This document shows positions 26,440 through 36,457 of a DNA stretch of 64,000 nt, piece by piece. The DNA is taken from contig BRLC01000008.1 in NCBI GenBank assembly GCA_024343425.1, positions 1-64,000 of the forward strand, written 5' to 3'. The translations under genes and the position numbers were made by a program. The notes beneath the pieces were generated by a model, which ran no database searches, had not been told where the DNA came from, and saw nothing but the letters and a program-made list of their open reading frames with translations. Within the stretch, counting starts at the first letter, position 1. Each line of letters starts with the position of its first letter. This stretch comes from Rhizobiaceae bacterium MnEN-MB40S (GTDB taxonomy: Bacteria; Pseudomonadota; Alphaproteobacteria; Rhizobiales; Rhizobiaceae).

Positions 26440-28023
26440 ATGAATTGCATGAAAAAAATGCTCCTGTCGGCCGCCCTCGGCGTCGCCATGAGCGCAGCGG
26501 CCCTGGCGCCGGCGTCCGCAGACGACGGCGGACAATTGAACATCACGCTGACGGCCGACATCCGCAGCCTGGATGCAAGCCACACCGACAACAACACGGA
26601 CTCCGTGCTTTATCACATCTACGACCCGCTGGTCGCCTTCAAGGACGACATGACTGTCGGACCGGCGCTGGCTGAATCCTGGGACGTCTCCGAGGATGGA
26701 CTGACTTACACCTTCAAACTGAAGGACGGCGCTACCTATCACAATGGCGACAAGGTGCTCGCGGCCGACTTCAAGTGGCTTTGGGACCGCCGTATGGCCT
26801 CCGAAGACACCGAGAACGGCGCCTATCTGTGCGTTCCGACTTTCAACGGATCGCGCAGCGTCAACGTCACCAGCGTCGAAGCGCCGGCGGAAGACACCAT
26901 CGTCATGACGCTGGATGCGCCGAACCCGCTGTTTCTCGTCTATCTCGCCGACCCGGTCTGCACCGTGTGGGTCGCAAGCCCCAAGAATGTCGGCGACGAC
27001 GGCAAATGGATCGAGGGTTCGGCGATCGGAAGCGGCCCCTTCAAGCTTAAGGAATGGAAGAAGGAGCAGTATATCGCGCTCGAGCGGTTTGACGACTACG
27101 TTCCTGCGCCCGGAGAGCGCAGCGGCCAGGCTGGCGATCGCACAGCCTATGTCGACGAAGCGCGGTTCATGATCATTCCTGACAAGACGGCCGCCGAGAC
27201 AGCCCTGTTCGCCGGCGAGGTCGACGTGGTCTCCACGATCCAGCCGACCAAGATGGAGGATCTCAAGTCGAATGGCGCTCTCATCTCCACAGCGCCTGGC
27301 CTTTCCATGACGGCGATCCTTCTCAACACCGAGGATCCGCTGCTTTCAGACCCGAAGATGCGCGCGGCCATCGCCCACGCGATCGACTATGATCAGCTGG
27401 TCGAAGCCAAGACGATCGGGATCGCCAAATTCAACCCCTCCGGCGTTCCGCGTTCGAGCGCGTTTTTCACGGAGGAATTCGTGGATTCCTGGCCGAAATA
27501 CGACATCGCGGCTTCGAAGAAACTGCAGGAAGAAGCTGGCTACAAGGGCGAGCCGATCAAACTGCAGGCCAACAAGCGCTATATCGGCATGTATGAGAAT
27601 GCCGTGATCATTCAGGGCATGCTCGCAGCCGCCGGCATCAAGGTCGAACTCGATGTTCTGGATTGGGCGGCCCAGCTCGACAACTTCTTCGCCGGCAATT
27701 TCCAGATGCAGTCCTTCGGCTACTCCGGCCGTCCCGACCCGCTTGTCATCTACGGCATGTTCACCGGCGACAAGGAAAAGTACGCGTCCTATCAGTGGGG
27801 CGACAAGGCCGCCAACGAACTCTACCACAAGGCGTCCACGACGGCCGATTTCGCTGAGCGTCAGAAGATGCTCCTGCAACTGCAGGATATGATGGCCGAA
27901 CAGATTCCGATCATCGGCGTCTATTATTTCCCGGTCATCGAGGCGGTTTCCGATCGCATCGAAGGCTACAAGTCCTGGCCGCTCGACCGGCCCCGCGCCT
28001 GGGGCGTTTCGGTCAAGAAATAG
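26440..28023 (+). CDS. Oligopeptide-type ABC transporter solute-binding protein
   Basis: A 527-residue periplasmic protein of the SBP_bac_5 (DppA/OppA) family. A signal peptide (residues 1-27, [19 protein letters not shown], cleaved about after SADD) is followed by the domain opening [18 protein letters not shown] and the family region [30 protein letters not shown]. It captures solutes for the DppB/DppC-type permeases. No other permease set is adjacent, and the permease/ATPase operon at 12598-16023, under the same operator type, lacks a binding protein, so the two are probably parts of one importer encoded 10 kb apart. A well-formed terminator follows. A start three codons later is possible. 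Confidence 0.93.
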   Translation: [527 protein letters not shown]

Positions 28024-28035
28024 CCGCGCCGGACA

Positions 28036-28498
28036 CTACACCTTAAGGTCTGTCAACGGCGAATAAACCCGGGGACGCGCAAAGCGCCCCCGGGTTTTCT
28101 TTCCCGCCGAAAGGTCGTCCGTGCCGGTGGGAAGATAGAATGCCGGTCCAACACCCCAGATGATGCCGTTCCAGGGTTCCTTGAGAGAAAAGGCTTTGGG
28201 TAATATCGCCATTACCCGGTGGCTGCTGTCTGGCAGGATGGTGCGCGATATCAGATTCCAGTCGTCGCTGATCGAAAACGGAATGACCGGCCGGATATTG
28301 ATCAGGTTCTGCGTTCCGTCCTGATCGCCATACCCTTGATTCCAGTTGTGCTGGAAGGGAACGCTGATCAATGACGCCACCGGATTGGACAACTGCTTGG
28401 CGAGATCGGCGTCAGCATCCTGCGCCGCGGCGGGCGCGACAAAGGCAAGGAGTCCAAGCGAAACAACCGCCCGCTTCGAGAAACCGGCAAGAGCTGCA
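28036..28498 (-). pseudogene. Outer-membrane transporter-like (neuromedin-U/MetA-pathway type) gene remnant
   Basis: The surviving reading frame encodes the end of a signal peptide (VVSLGLLAFVAPAAAQ), then LAKQLSNPVASLISVPFQHNW, INIRPVIPFSISDDWNLISRT, and WGVGPAFYLPTGTDDL. These are conserved blocks of a family of about 270-300-residue beta-barrel proteins. No start codon is left (a TGA precedes the signal peptide frame), and about half the chain is missing between the second and third blocks and at the C-terminus. It is a dead gene. Its function is not firmly known even for intact members. Confidence 0.8.
28065..28103 (+). terminator. Rho-independent terminator
   Basis: AAACCCGGGG-ACGC pairs with GCGC-CCCCGGGTTT around GCAAA, followed by TTTTCTTT. 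It lies 42 bp after the solute-binding protein stop and closes the catabolic block. It also overlaps the 3' end of the decayed gene on the other strand. Confidence 0.88.
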
Positions 28499-28590
28499 TA
28501 TCAGTGCGGTGTCTCCATGACGCGCACTCCCTTGGTTTCCGCAAACCGCCGCTCTGCCCAAAAACAGGCGACGGACACATCATGACAAAA

Positions 28591-29613
28591 TTACTTGGAC
28601 GGGAAAATCTGGTTCCAGTCGTCCTTCATGCTGATGACATGCCAGTTGGGTCTCGCGTTGGCCTCGTCCATCAGCGATTGCGGGAATGCGCCGAAATGGG
28701 TGTCAGGCATTCCGTCCGCTGGGCCATAGGCGTATTCGCGCACTGCGTCGTCATGGAAAACGAGCATCATCAGCCGCTTGCCGTCGCCTGCGCCCGTCCA
28801 TTCCAGCATCTCGCGATCGCCGCCGGAATTACCGAAGGCCGCGATCGGCCGCTTGCCGATGTACTGGTTGATTCCGATCGGCTTTCCGTCCTTGTCGTCG
28901 ATGAAATTGACTTCCGCCAGACGCATGATCACCGGCTTCCCGTCCTGCATCTCGAATTTTGTCCTGATGGACGAACCGACCACCTGCTCGGCCGGAATGC
29001 CGTACACGTCATCGGTCATCGGCCGCATGAATTCGATGCCGCCGCCGGATACGATAAAGGTCTTGAAACCGTTGGCGCGCAGATAGTTCAGCACATCGAG
29101 CATCGGCTGGTAGGCTAGTTCGGTGTAGGGTCTTTCGAAACGGGGATGTCTTGCCGTTGCGAACCAGCTGGTCACCGTCGATTCGAAGTCGACAGTGGAC
29201 ATGCCTGCATGGGTGGCGGCGACAATATCCGTCAATCCTTTCGCGCCTGAGGCGGCGACTCCCTTCATGTCTTCGGCAAGAATCGATTTGAAGGGCTCTT
29301 CATCCTTCCATTCCGGATGATCGGGAGCCATTGCCCTGACCTGATCCAGCGCAAAGGCAAGCTGCGTGTACATCGGGTGCTCCGTCCACAGCGTGCCGTC
29401 ATTGTCGAAGGTGGCGATCCGTGCGCCCGGCTCCACGTAGTCCGGCCCGCCTTCTTCCGTCACGGCCGCGACGAACTCGAGGATAGCCTGCTTGTTGGGC
29501 CCGTCGTTCCACGACGGCAGCGGATCCTCCTGAGCCGATGCGCCTGATGCGAACAGCGCGACAGCGAACACGCCGGCTACTATTGATGAAAGAAGAAAAG
29601 TGCTTTTCCGCAT
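28591..29613 (-). CDS. Secreted HAD-family phosphatase
   Basis: A 340-residue protein with an N-terminal signal peptide (MRKSTFLLSSIVAGVFAVAL, cut after about residue 28, SAQ). HAD motif I is D70-N-D72-G-T, motif II is in FIVSGGG, and motif IV is in FGNSGGDREM, so the catalytic set looks complete. It resembles phosphoserine-phosphatase-like periplasmic HAD hydrolases. It lies 75 bp downstream of a sulfatase gene on the same strand, with a strong hairpin between. Substrate unknown; a role in handling phosphorylated or sulfated products from the neighbouring sulfatases is only a guess. Confidence 0.88.
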   Translation of the reverse strand: MRKSTFLLSSIVAGVFAVALFASGASAQEDPLPSWNDGPNKQAILEFVAAVTEEGGPDYVEPGARIATFDNDGTLWTEHPMYTQLAFALDQVRAMAPDHPEWKDEEPFKSILAEDMKGVAASGAKGLTDIVAATHAGMSTVDFESTVTSWFATARHPRFERPYTELAYQPMLDVLNYLRANGFKTFIVSGGGIEFMRPMTDDVYGIPAEQVVGSSIRTKFEMQDGKPVIMRLAEVNFIDDKDGKPIGINQYIGKRPIAAFGNSGGDREMLEWTGAGDGKRLMMLVFHDDAVREYAYGPADGMPDTHFGAFPQSLMDEANARPNWHVISMKDDWNQIFPSK

Positions 29614-29649
29614 GTCGTCGCCTCCCGGACTGCATGGTGACGGATAAGG

Positions 29650-29676
29650 GTTCGCCCCGTCATGGACGGGGCGAAC
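29650..29676 (-). terminator. Hairpin between sulfatase and HAD phosphatase genes
   Basis: GTTCGCCCCGTC (29650-29661) and GACGGGGCGAAC (29665-29676) form a perfect 12-bp stem with a 3-nt loop, 13 bp past the sulfatase stop on the minus strand. No strong T-run follows, so it may attenuate rather than fully end transcription into the HAD gene. Confidence 0.6.
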
Positions 29677-29688
29677 TATTGTCGCGCG

Positions 29689-31335
29689 TCAGTTACCCGT
29701 AGGCAAGCCGAGTTGGAAACCATCCTTGGCAAGCGCGTCCTGAACATATTTGAAACGCTGGTAGTTCGTGATGGTGATGGGACCGGTGTAAGTCTCGCTC
29801 TGCAGTTTGCGCGGCGGATACTTGATGTAGGTCTTCATCAGTTTTGACACCGACTCGTTTGCCGGAACCATCGCCCAGGTGCTTTCCTTGAAGGTCGTCA
29901 TGAAGATGTCGTAGCGCTCCTGCGGATCGGCGAGAATGTCGAACACCTGCGGCACCGTGGCGACGTAGCTGTCCGCTCCCTTCCAGCCGAGGTTGGTGTC
30001 GACGGCGAGCCCGCCCGTCGAGGCGCCGTCGTCGCCGCGCAGGTTGAACACATACTTGAAATTGCCGACGCGAACGGCGCCCGGAGAAAGCTCGTTCTCG
30101 GTGAAGTAGAACCACGCCTTGCGGTCCGACTTGCCAGCGCCCGTCATCAGAGGCGTCATGTCGTAGCTGTCGAAGATGATGGGCTGACCGTCGCGGTCTT
30201 CCGTCGGCAGGTCGACGCCGGCGACGGACGCGAAAGTCGCCATCAGATCCAGACCGCCGGTGACATCGTCGGTCTTGGTTCCCGCCGGGATCTTGCCCGG
30301 CCACAGCGCCATGGTCGGCACGCGGTTGCCGCCCTCGCGGACAGTTCCCTTGGTGCCGCGGAAGGGCGTGTAGCCCGCGTCAGGATAGACGTCCTGCCAG
30401 GCGCCGTTGTCCACCGTGTAGAAAACAAGCGTGTTGTCGGCGAGGCCGAGATCGTCGAGCTTCCTGAGCACGTTGCCGACCCGCGCATCCAGCTCCACGA
30501 CCGCGTCCGCATATTTCGACTTGGAGATGGATTTGCCTTCGAATTCGGGCGCCGGCAGGTTCGGCTGGTGGTTCTTCATGAAGTTGATGTTGATGAAGAA
30601 CGGCGTGTCCTTGTCCTTCGCGGCGTCTTCCAGGAATTCGATCCCGGCCTTCTCCACATAGGCGTCCAGATAGGGAATGCCGACAACGCCTTTGTCGGGC
30701 GTATCGACGTATTCGCCATTGACCTTCCAGTCTTCGACAGCCTTTTCGCCGGCGTTGCCGGACAGCGATCCCGTGGTCACCTTTTTGAACATGTCGCGCA
30801 GTTCGCTCGACATTTCGGGGAACCATTTCGGGTCGGGATAGGTGTAGGCGTTGAGGTGGTACAGGAATGCGTGCTTCATCACGTCATAGCCCTGGGCGTT
30901 CGGAAGCGCGTAATCCGATTCTCCCAGGTGCCACTTGCCGGTGAAATAGGTCTTGTAGCCCGCGGTCTTGAGAACCGAAGCGAGCGTCCATTCCGCTTCC
31001 GGCAATCCCCCGCCCTGTCCCTGGAAGGCCACGGTGGTCATGCCGCTGCGGTTCGGAATGCGGCCGGTCTGGATCGCGGCGCGGCCCGGCGTACAGCTCG
31101 GCTGTCCGTAGAAATTGGTGAACACCATGCCTTCTTCGGCGATGCGATCGAAGTTTGGCGTCGGCATGCCGCGCGCCTCTCCGCCCAGATAGGGACCGAG
31201 ATCCCCCCAGCCGGTGTCGTCCGAGACAATGAGAAGAATGTTGGGTTTCTTGTCTTCCTGAGCATGCGACGGGAGCGTCGCCAGCGCCAGGCCGGCGCAT
31301 GTCGCAATCATTGTCAGTGTATCGGGTATTCGCAT
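29689..31335 (-). CDS. Secreted arylsulfatase (CTPGR type)
   Basis: A 548-residue sulfatase with a signal peptide of about 25 residues (to SHAQ). The catalytic motif C81-T-P-G-R85 is the canonical CxPxR, whose cysteine is turned to formylglycine by FGE, or anaerobically by anSME. The metal-binding Asp39-Asp40 (IVSDDTGWGDLG) and the GKWHLGE motif (residues about 133-139) are present. It removes sulfate esters from an unknown substrate in the periplasm or outside. ATG at 31335 is preferred, because ggaggc lies 5 nt upstream; a second ATG 12 bp earlier overlaps that site. No FGE gene is in the window. Confidence 0.93.
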   Translation of the reverse strand: MRIPDTLTMIATCAGLALATLPSHAQEDKKPNILLIVSDDTGWGDLGPYLGGEARGMPTPNFDRIAEEGMVFTNFYGQPSCTPGRAAIQTGRIPNRSGMTTVAFQGQGGGLPEAEWTLASVLKTAGYKTYFTGKWHLGESDYALPNAQGYDVMKHAFLYHLNAYTYPDPKWFPEMSSELRDMFKKVTTGSLSGNAGEKAVEDWKVNGEYVDTPDKGVVGIPYLDAYVEKAGIEFLEDAAKDKDTPFFININFMKNHQPNLPAPEFEGKSISKSKYADAVVELDARVGNVLRKLDDLGLADNTLVFYTVDNGAWQDVYPDAGYTPFRGTKGTVREGGNRVPTMALWPGKIPAGTKTDDVTGGLDLMATFASVAGVDLPTEDRDGQPIIFDSYDMTPLMTGAGKSDRKAWFYFTENELSPGAVRVGNFKYVFNLRGDDGASTGGLAVDTNLGWKGADSYVATVPQVFDILADPQERYDIFMTTFKESTWAMVPANESVSKLMKTYIKYPPRKLQSETYTGPITITNYQRFKYVQDALAKDGFQLGLPTGN

Positions 31336-31374
31336 TCCTGCCTCCATAACCGCGAACGCGGCCTCATCGTCAGA

Positions 31375-31611
31375 TTATCGGGTGGTCGGCCTGTGCGCTT
31401 CCAGAAATTCGAGTATCTCGTCCTCCAGTTCGTCGATCAGCCGCCGATATTCCCCCGCCCTGCGGATGTCGTGACGCCAGACCGAACATGCATGGACCGC
31501 ATCTGCGTAGTCGTCGCACAGTAACCGGAACTCCTGATCCGAGGCGTAAAGCCGCCGAACCGAGAACTCATGCGCCGCAAACCGGCGTATGACAATAGCC
31601 GCATCAGCCAT
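31375..31611 (-). CDS. Small conserved protein of unknown function
   Basis: A 78-residue acidic protein: MADAAIVIRRFAAHEFSVRR, then a helical, charged middle (DQEFRLLCDDYADAVHA) and a C-terminal helix ELEDEILEFLEAHR. There is no signal peptide or membrane segment. The composition suggests an alpha-helical coiled-coil-type protein. It is 39 bp upstream of the sulfatase gene on the same strand, so the two are probably co-transcribed. I do not recognise a function, and the domain may belong to a family of sulfatase-linked small proteins. An extension to 31722 is in frame but has no coding character. Confidence 0.7.
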   Translation of the reverse strand: MADAAIVIRRFAAHEFSVRRLYASDQEFRLLCDDYADAVHACSVWRHDIRRAGEYRRLIDELEDEILEFLEAHRPTTR

Positions 31612-31833
31612 GCAGCGAAGTCCGATTCCCTGTTGCGTCGCGTTTCTACGCCCGCGAACGCAGGAACAGGCAGGTGCGAACAGGTGCGAACCTGTGCGAT
31701 GACAAGTTTCTTCTTGCTGCATCGCGGAATAACCGAACCGTTACAAAGCTTTCAATATCTTATGATTTGATATAAATCTCGGTTTGGGTAGTATTTCTTG
31801 TGTGACATAAACCAGTCTATCGCGGAAAGTGCA

Positions 31834-33639
31834 ATGGCCTCGATACCCAAGATGGAACTGGACTCATCGGAACCGTCAATCAAGTCGCCGCCGGAGGATG
31901 TCCGGCTGGAGTTGCACAGAGTTCTGGAGAGCGGTGATTTCAGGGCCACGCCCAGACGTCGCGAAATGCTGCGCTATCTCATAGAGGAATCGCTGGCCGG
32001 ACGAGCCCGTACGCTAAAGGGCTATACAATCGGCGTCGCTGTATTCGGCCGCGGCGATGATTTCGACCCTCAGGCCGATCCGGTCGTACGCCTCGAGGCG
32101 CGGAGACTTCGCCGTGATCTCGACAGCTATTACGTCTCCGCAGGGCGCAACAATCCACTGCGCATCACCATACCGAAAGGCCACTACTTTCCGGAAATAA
32201 GCTGCAATTCCATTGCTCTGCCGCCCGTTGATGAATCATCTTCGCAAGAAGTTGTCGATCAGGAGACTTCGACTGAGCCAATCGAACAGCCGCCGTCTGG
32301 CTTGAAAGGGAGATTCTTCGCCGGATCGCCTGTCCGATGGCTGTCTGGCGCTGTAGCCGTCGCCGTGCTCGTCGCGGCGATCGCCTCGTGGCTCTGGATA
32401 TCAAGGGGGCACAACAGCGCGATGGCCATTACGGAAGGTCCGGCGGTCGCCGTCCTGCCGTTCAAGGCCCTGGGCGTCGACGAAAAAACCACATTCATTG
32501 CAGACGGCATCGCAGAACAGATCATGACGGCCTTGAGCCGCTTTCCGGAGTTCAGGCTTTATACGCCGGCCGGAACCGCGGCCTCGTCGGGGTCGGAGAT
32601 CCTGGACGGGGAAAACCGGCATGGCCTTTCCTTCATCGTCACGGGAAACGTTGCTTCTGACAGTCATGAGATCAGGATCGGCGCCAGTCTGATCGAAGTC
32701 GCTTCCCGCCGGATCATCTGGGCGGAGGATTACAGCAATCCGTTGGAGCCAGGCTCCCTGCTGCGGATACAGAACGAGATCGCGTCCGACATCGCAACCG
32801 CGCTCGGCCAGCCCTACGGCGTCATCATGACGGAAGTCGCCACCTCTCTGCCGGACAACTTCAGCGCCAGCATGCCGAGCTACGAGTGCGTTCTGCGCGC
32901 TTATTCCTATCGCCGCTCCTTTGCGAAAGCCCTTCATGCGCCAACTCTCGATTGCCTGCAAAAGGCTGTGGAACGCGATCCGAAATACGCCGAAGCCCGG
33001 GCGCTGCTTGGCTGGCTCTATATGGATTCCGCCCGTTTCGGCTGGACGTCAGGGGACAGCGGCGAAAGCGCTTTCGCCAAGGCGCTGGAATCCTCCGAAC
33101 ACGCGTTGACACTGGACGTGAACAACATCATGGCGCTGAAGGCGCTCGGCTCGATCCATCATTACATGGGGAATTTCGAGGAAAGCGTGCGCTACCAGCG
33201 CCAAGCGCTCGCAAACAATCCGAACGATCCGGACACCCTGGTTCAACTGGGGTGGAGGCTCGCGATCCGCGGAAACTTCGAGGAAGGCATTCCCTACGTC
33301 GAGAAAGCGATCGCCCGAACGGTCAACCCGCCGGGCTGGTATTTCCACCTGATCGCCATCGACCACTACCTGCACGGCCGCTACGCCGAAATGCTCGCCG
33401 CCGCCAAATACGGCGCAGGACATGAGTCCGGAATCAGTTGGTCTCTCGTGGCCATTGCGCAAGCCGCGCTCGGCAACATGGCGGCGGCAAGGCAAGCTTT
33501 GGAAACAATGGAAGAAATTTCCCCGCGACTCGGCAGTGATCCCGCCGAAGTCTACCGCGGGCATCAGGCAACGGAGGAAATCGTCGCCGCGATCGTTGCC
33601 GGCATGCACAACGCCGGGTGGAGCGAACCCGGAGCATAG
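31834..33639 (+). CDS. Membrane-anchored CadC-like regulator with TolB-like and TPR domains
   Basis: A 601-residue protein. The N-terminal cytoplasmic domain (about 20-125) has the RRREMLRYLIEESLAGR...LKGYTIGVAVFGRGDDFDPQADPVVRLEARRLRRDL...ITIPKGHY pattern, found in proteins annotated as adenylate cyclase or winged-helix regulators. A membrane segment at about 169-190 follows, then a TolB-like domain (about 205-320, starting AVAVLPFKALG) and tetratricopeptide repeats to about 590. No cyclase catalytic motif is present. Such proteins usually sit beside secreted hydrolase genes, as here between two sulfatase genes. ATG at 31834 has ggaaag upstream; a TTG at 31798 would add 12 residues. It probably senses an envelope or nutrient signal and regulates the sulfatases. 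Confidence 0.82.
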   Translation: MASIPKMELDSSEPSIKSPPEDVRLELHRVLESGDFRATPRRREMLRYLIEESLAGRARTLKGYTIGVAVFGRGDDFDPQADPVVRLEARRLRRDLDSYYVSAGRNNPLRITIPKGHYFPEISCNSIALPPVDESSSQEVVDQETSTEPIEQPPSGLKGRFFAGSPVRWLSGAVAVAVLVAAIASWLWISRGHNSAMAITEGPAVAVLPFKALGVDEKTTFIADGIAEQIMTALSRFPEFRLYTPAGTAASSGSEILDGENRHGLSFIVTGNVASDSHEIRIGASLIEVASRRIIWAEDYSNPLEPGSLLRIQNEIASDIATALGQPYGVIMTEVATSLPDNFSASMPSYECVLRAYSYRRSFAKALHAPTLDCLQKAVERDPKYAEARALLGWLYMDSARFGWTSGDSGESAFAKALESSEHALTLDVNNIMALKALGSIHHYMGNFEESVRYQRQALANNPNDPDTLVQLGWRLAIRGNFEEGIPYVEKAIARTVNPPGWYFHLIAIDHYLHGRYAEMLAAAKYGAGHESGISWSLVAIAQAALGNMAAARQALETMEEISPRLGSDPAEVYRGHQATEEIVAAIVAGMHNAGWSEPGA

Positions 33640-33746
33640 AGGAGTTGGCGGCGCAATAAAAAGGCGTGCGAACAGTACGAACATTGGCCGAAGCCGCCGC
33701 ACAGGCCAGTGTCTGGGACCACAATGGCAAACTGGGAGAAGAAACT

Positions 33747-35312
33747 ATGCGAAACGTGTTGACGGCGACAGGCGTTGCTCTGTCGTTATCCTTGTTCGGA
33801 GCGCCTGCGTTCGCGCAGGACGCAGACAAGCCGAACATTCTGGTGATCTGGGGCGACGATATCGGAACCTGGAACATCAGCCACAAGAACATGGGCATGA
33901 TGGGCTACGAGACGCCCAACATCGACCGCATCGCCAAGGAAGGCGTCCACTTCACGGATTACTACGGTCAGCAGAGCTGCACCGCCGGCCGTGCCGCATT
34001 CCTCGGCGGAAATGTTCCGGTTCGCACCGGCATGACCAAGGTCGGACTGCCGGGCGCAGAACAGGGCTGGCAGGAAACCGACGCAACGATCGCAGGGGTT
34101 CTCAAGGGTCAGGGCTACGCCACCGGCCAGTTCGGCAAGAACCACCAGGGCGACCGCGACGAGCATCTGCCGACCAATCACGGCTTTGATGAGTTCTACG
34201 GCAACCTCTACCATCTCAACGCCGAGGAAGAGCCGGAAAACCGCGACTACCCGGGAGAAATGGTTCTTGCGGACGGCACAACGTTCCGCGAGACCTTCGG
34301 TCCGCGCGGCGTGATCAAGGCTTCCGCCGACGGCGACATCGAGGACACCGGACCGCTGACCAGGAAGCGCATGGAAACGGTCGACGAGGAAACGCTCGCC
34401 GCGGCCATCGACTTCATCAAGCGCAAGGAAGAGGAAGGCGTGCCGTGGTTTACCTGGTGGAACGGAACGCGCATGCACTTCCGCACCCACGTCAAGGATG
34501 AGCTGACAGGGATATCAGGACCGAGCGGCGATGAATATCACGACGGCATGGTCGAGCACGACATGCATGTCGGCCAGCTTCTCGATCTGCTTGACGAGCT
34601 GGGTATCGCCGACAACACGATCGTCTTCTACTCGACCGACAACGGACCGCACTACAACACCTGGCCCGACGCCGGCACGACGCCGTTCCGCAGCGAAAAG
34701 AACTCCAACTGGGAAGGCGCCTATCGCGTGCCGGCCTATCTGCGCTGGCCCGGCAAGGTTCCGGAAGGCGAGATCCTGAACGGCATCGTCGCCCATGAGG
34801 ACTGGCTGCCGACCTTCGCCGCGGCCGCAGGAAATCCGGACATCAAGCAACAGTTGCGCGACGGAACCGAACTGATCGGCCGCACCTATCGCAACTATGT
34901 CGACGGCTACAACATGGTGCCTTACCTCACCGGTGAAGAGGATGCGTCCCCGCGGCACGAGTTCTGGTACGTCAACGACGACGGCCAGGTCGTCGCCGCG
35001 CGCTATGATGACTGGAAAGTCGTCTTCCTGGAAAACCGGGGCCAGGCCTTCGGCGTTTGGCGCGAGCCCTTCGTCGAACTGCGGACGCCGCTGTTGTTCC
35101 ATCTGCGTCGCGATCCGTTCGAGAAAGCCCAGCACAACTCGAACACCTACAACGACTGGTTCCTCGACCGCGCATTCGTGCTCGTGCCGATCCAGCGGCT
35201 TGCGGCCCAGTTCCTGCAGACCATGCAGGACTATCCGCCGAGCCAGACGCCGGGTTCCTTCAACCTGAGCGCCATCGAGAAGAAACTTTCCGAAGGCGTT
35301 GGAAGCAACTGA
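33747..35312 (+). CDS. Secreted arylsulfatase (CTAGR type)
   Basis: A 521-residue sulfatase with a signal peptide to about residue 24 (AFAQ). The catalytic motif is C78-T-A-G-R82, where alanine replaces the usual proline; CxAxR is tolerated in some sulfatases. Asp37-Asp38 (IWGDDIG) bind metal, and GKNHQGD replaces the usual GKWHLG. ATG at 33747 follows ggagaaga; upstream in-frame sequence has no coding character. It is on the opposite strand to the other sulfatase, 108 bp after the regulator. A terminator follows. Its different motif and loop suggest a different substrate from the neighbour. Confidence 0.92.
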   Translation: MRNVLTATGVALSLSLFGAPAFAQDADKPNILVIWGDDIGTWNISHKNMGMMGYETPNIDRIAKEGVHFTDYYGQQSCTAGRAAFLGGNVPVRTGMTKVGLPGAEQGWQETDATIAGVLKGQGYATGQFGKNHQGDRDEHLPTNHGFDEFYGNLYHLNAEEEPENRDYPGEMVLADGTTFRETFGPRGVIKASADGDIEDTGPLTRKRMETVDEETLAAAIDFIKRKEEEGVPWFTWWNGTRMHFRTHVKDELTGISGPSGDEYHDGMVEHDMHVGQLLDLLDELGIADNTIVFYSTDNGPHYNTWPDAGTTPFRSEKNSNWEGAYRVPAYLRWPGKVPEGEILNGIVAHEDWLPTFAAAAGNPDIKQQLRDGTELIGRTYRNYVDGYNMVPYLTGEEDASPRHEFWYVNDDGQVVAARYDDWKVVFLENRGQAFGVWREPFVELRTPLLFHLRRDPFEKAQHNSNTYNDWFLDRAFVLVPIQRLAAQFLQTMQDYPPSQTPGSFNLSAIEKKLSEGVGSN

Positions 35313-35330
35313 TCCGAATACCGCGAATCA

Positions 35331-35362
35331 AGGGGCCGCGAATTGCCGCGGCCCCTTTTTTC
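35331..35362 (+). terminator. Rho-independent terminator
   Basis: AGGGGCCGCG pairs with CGCGGCCCCT around AATTGC, followed directly by six T residues. It closes the CTAGR sulfatase gene, 18 bp after its stop, and separates it from the MoxR operon. Confidence 0.92.
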
Positions 35363-35405
35363 ACTATAGTTTTTATGGAAACAGACTGGGAGGGCATCGA
35401 TCCGC

Positions 35406-36443
<1,038 letters not shown>

Positions 36444-36457
36444 TCGGGAGCTGGATC

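Noticed and set aside
31375..31722. Longer version of the small protein gene
   Set aside because: The upstream part is Cys- and Arg-rich without conserved character; the ATG at 31611 begins the helical coding part.
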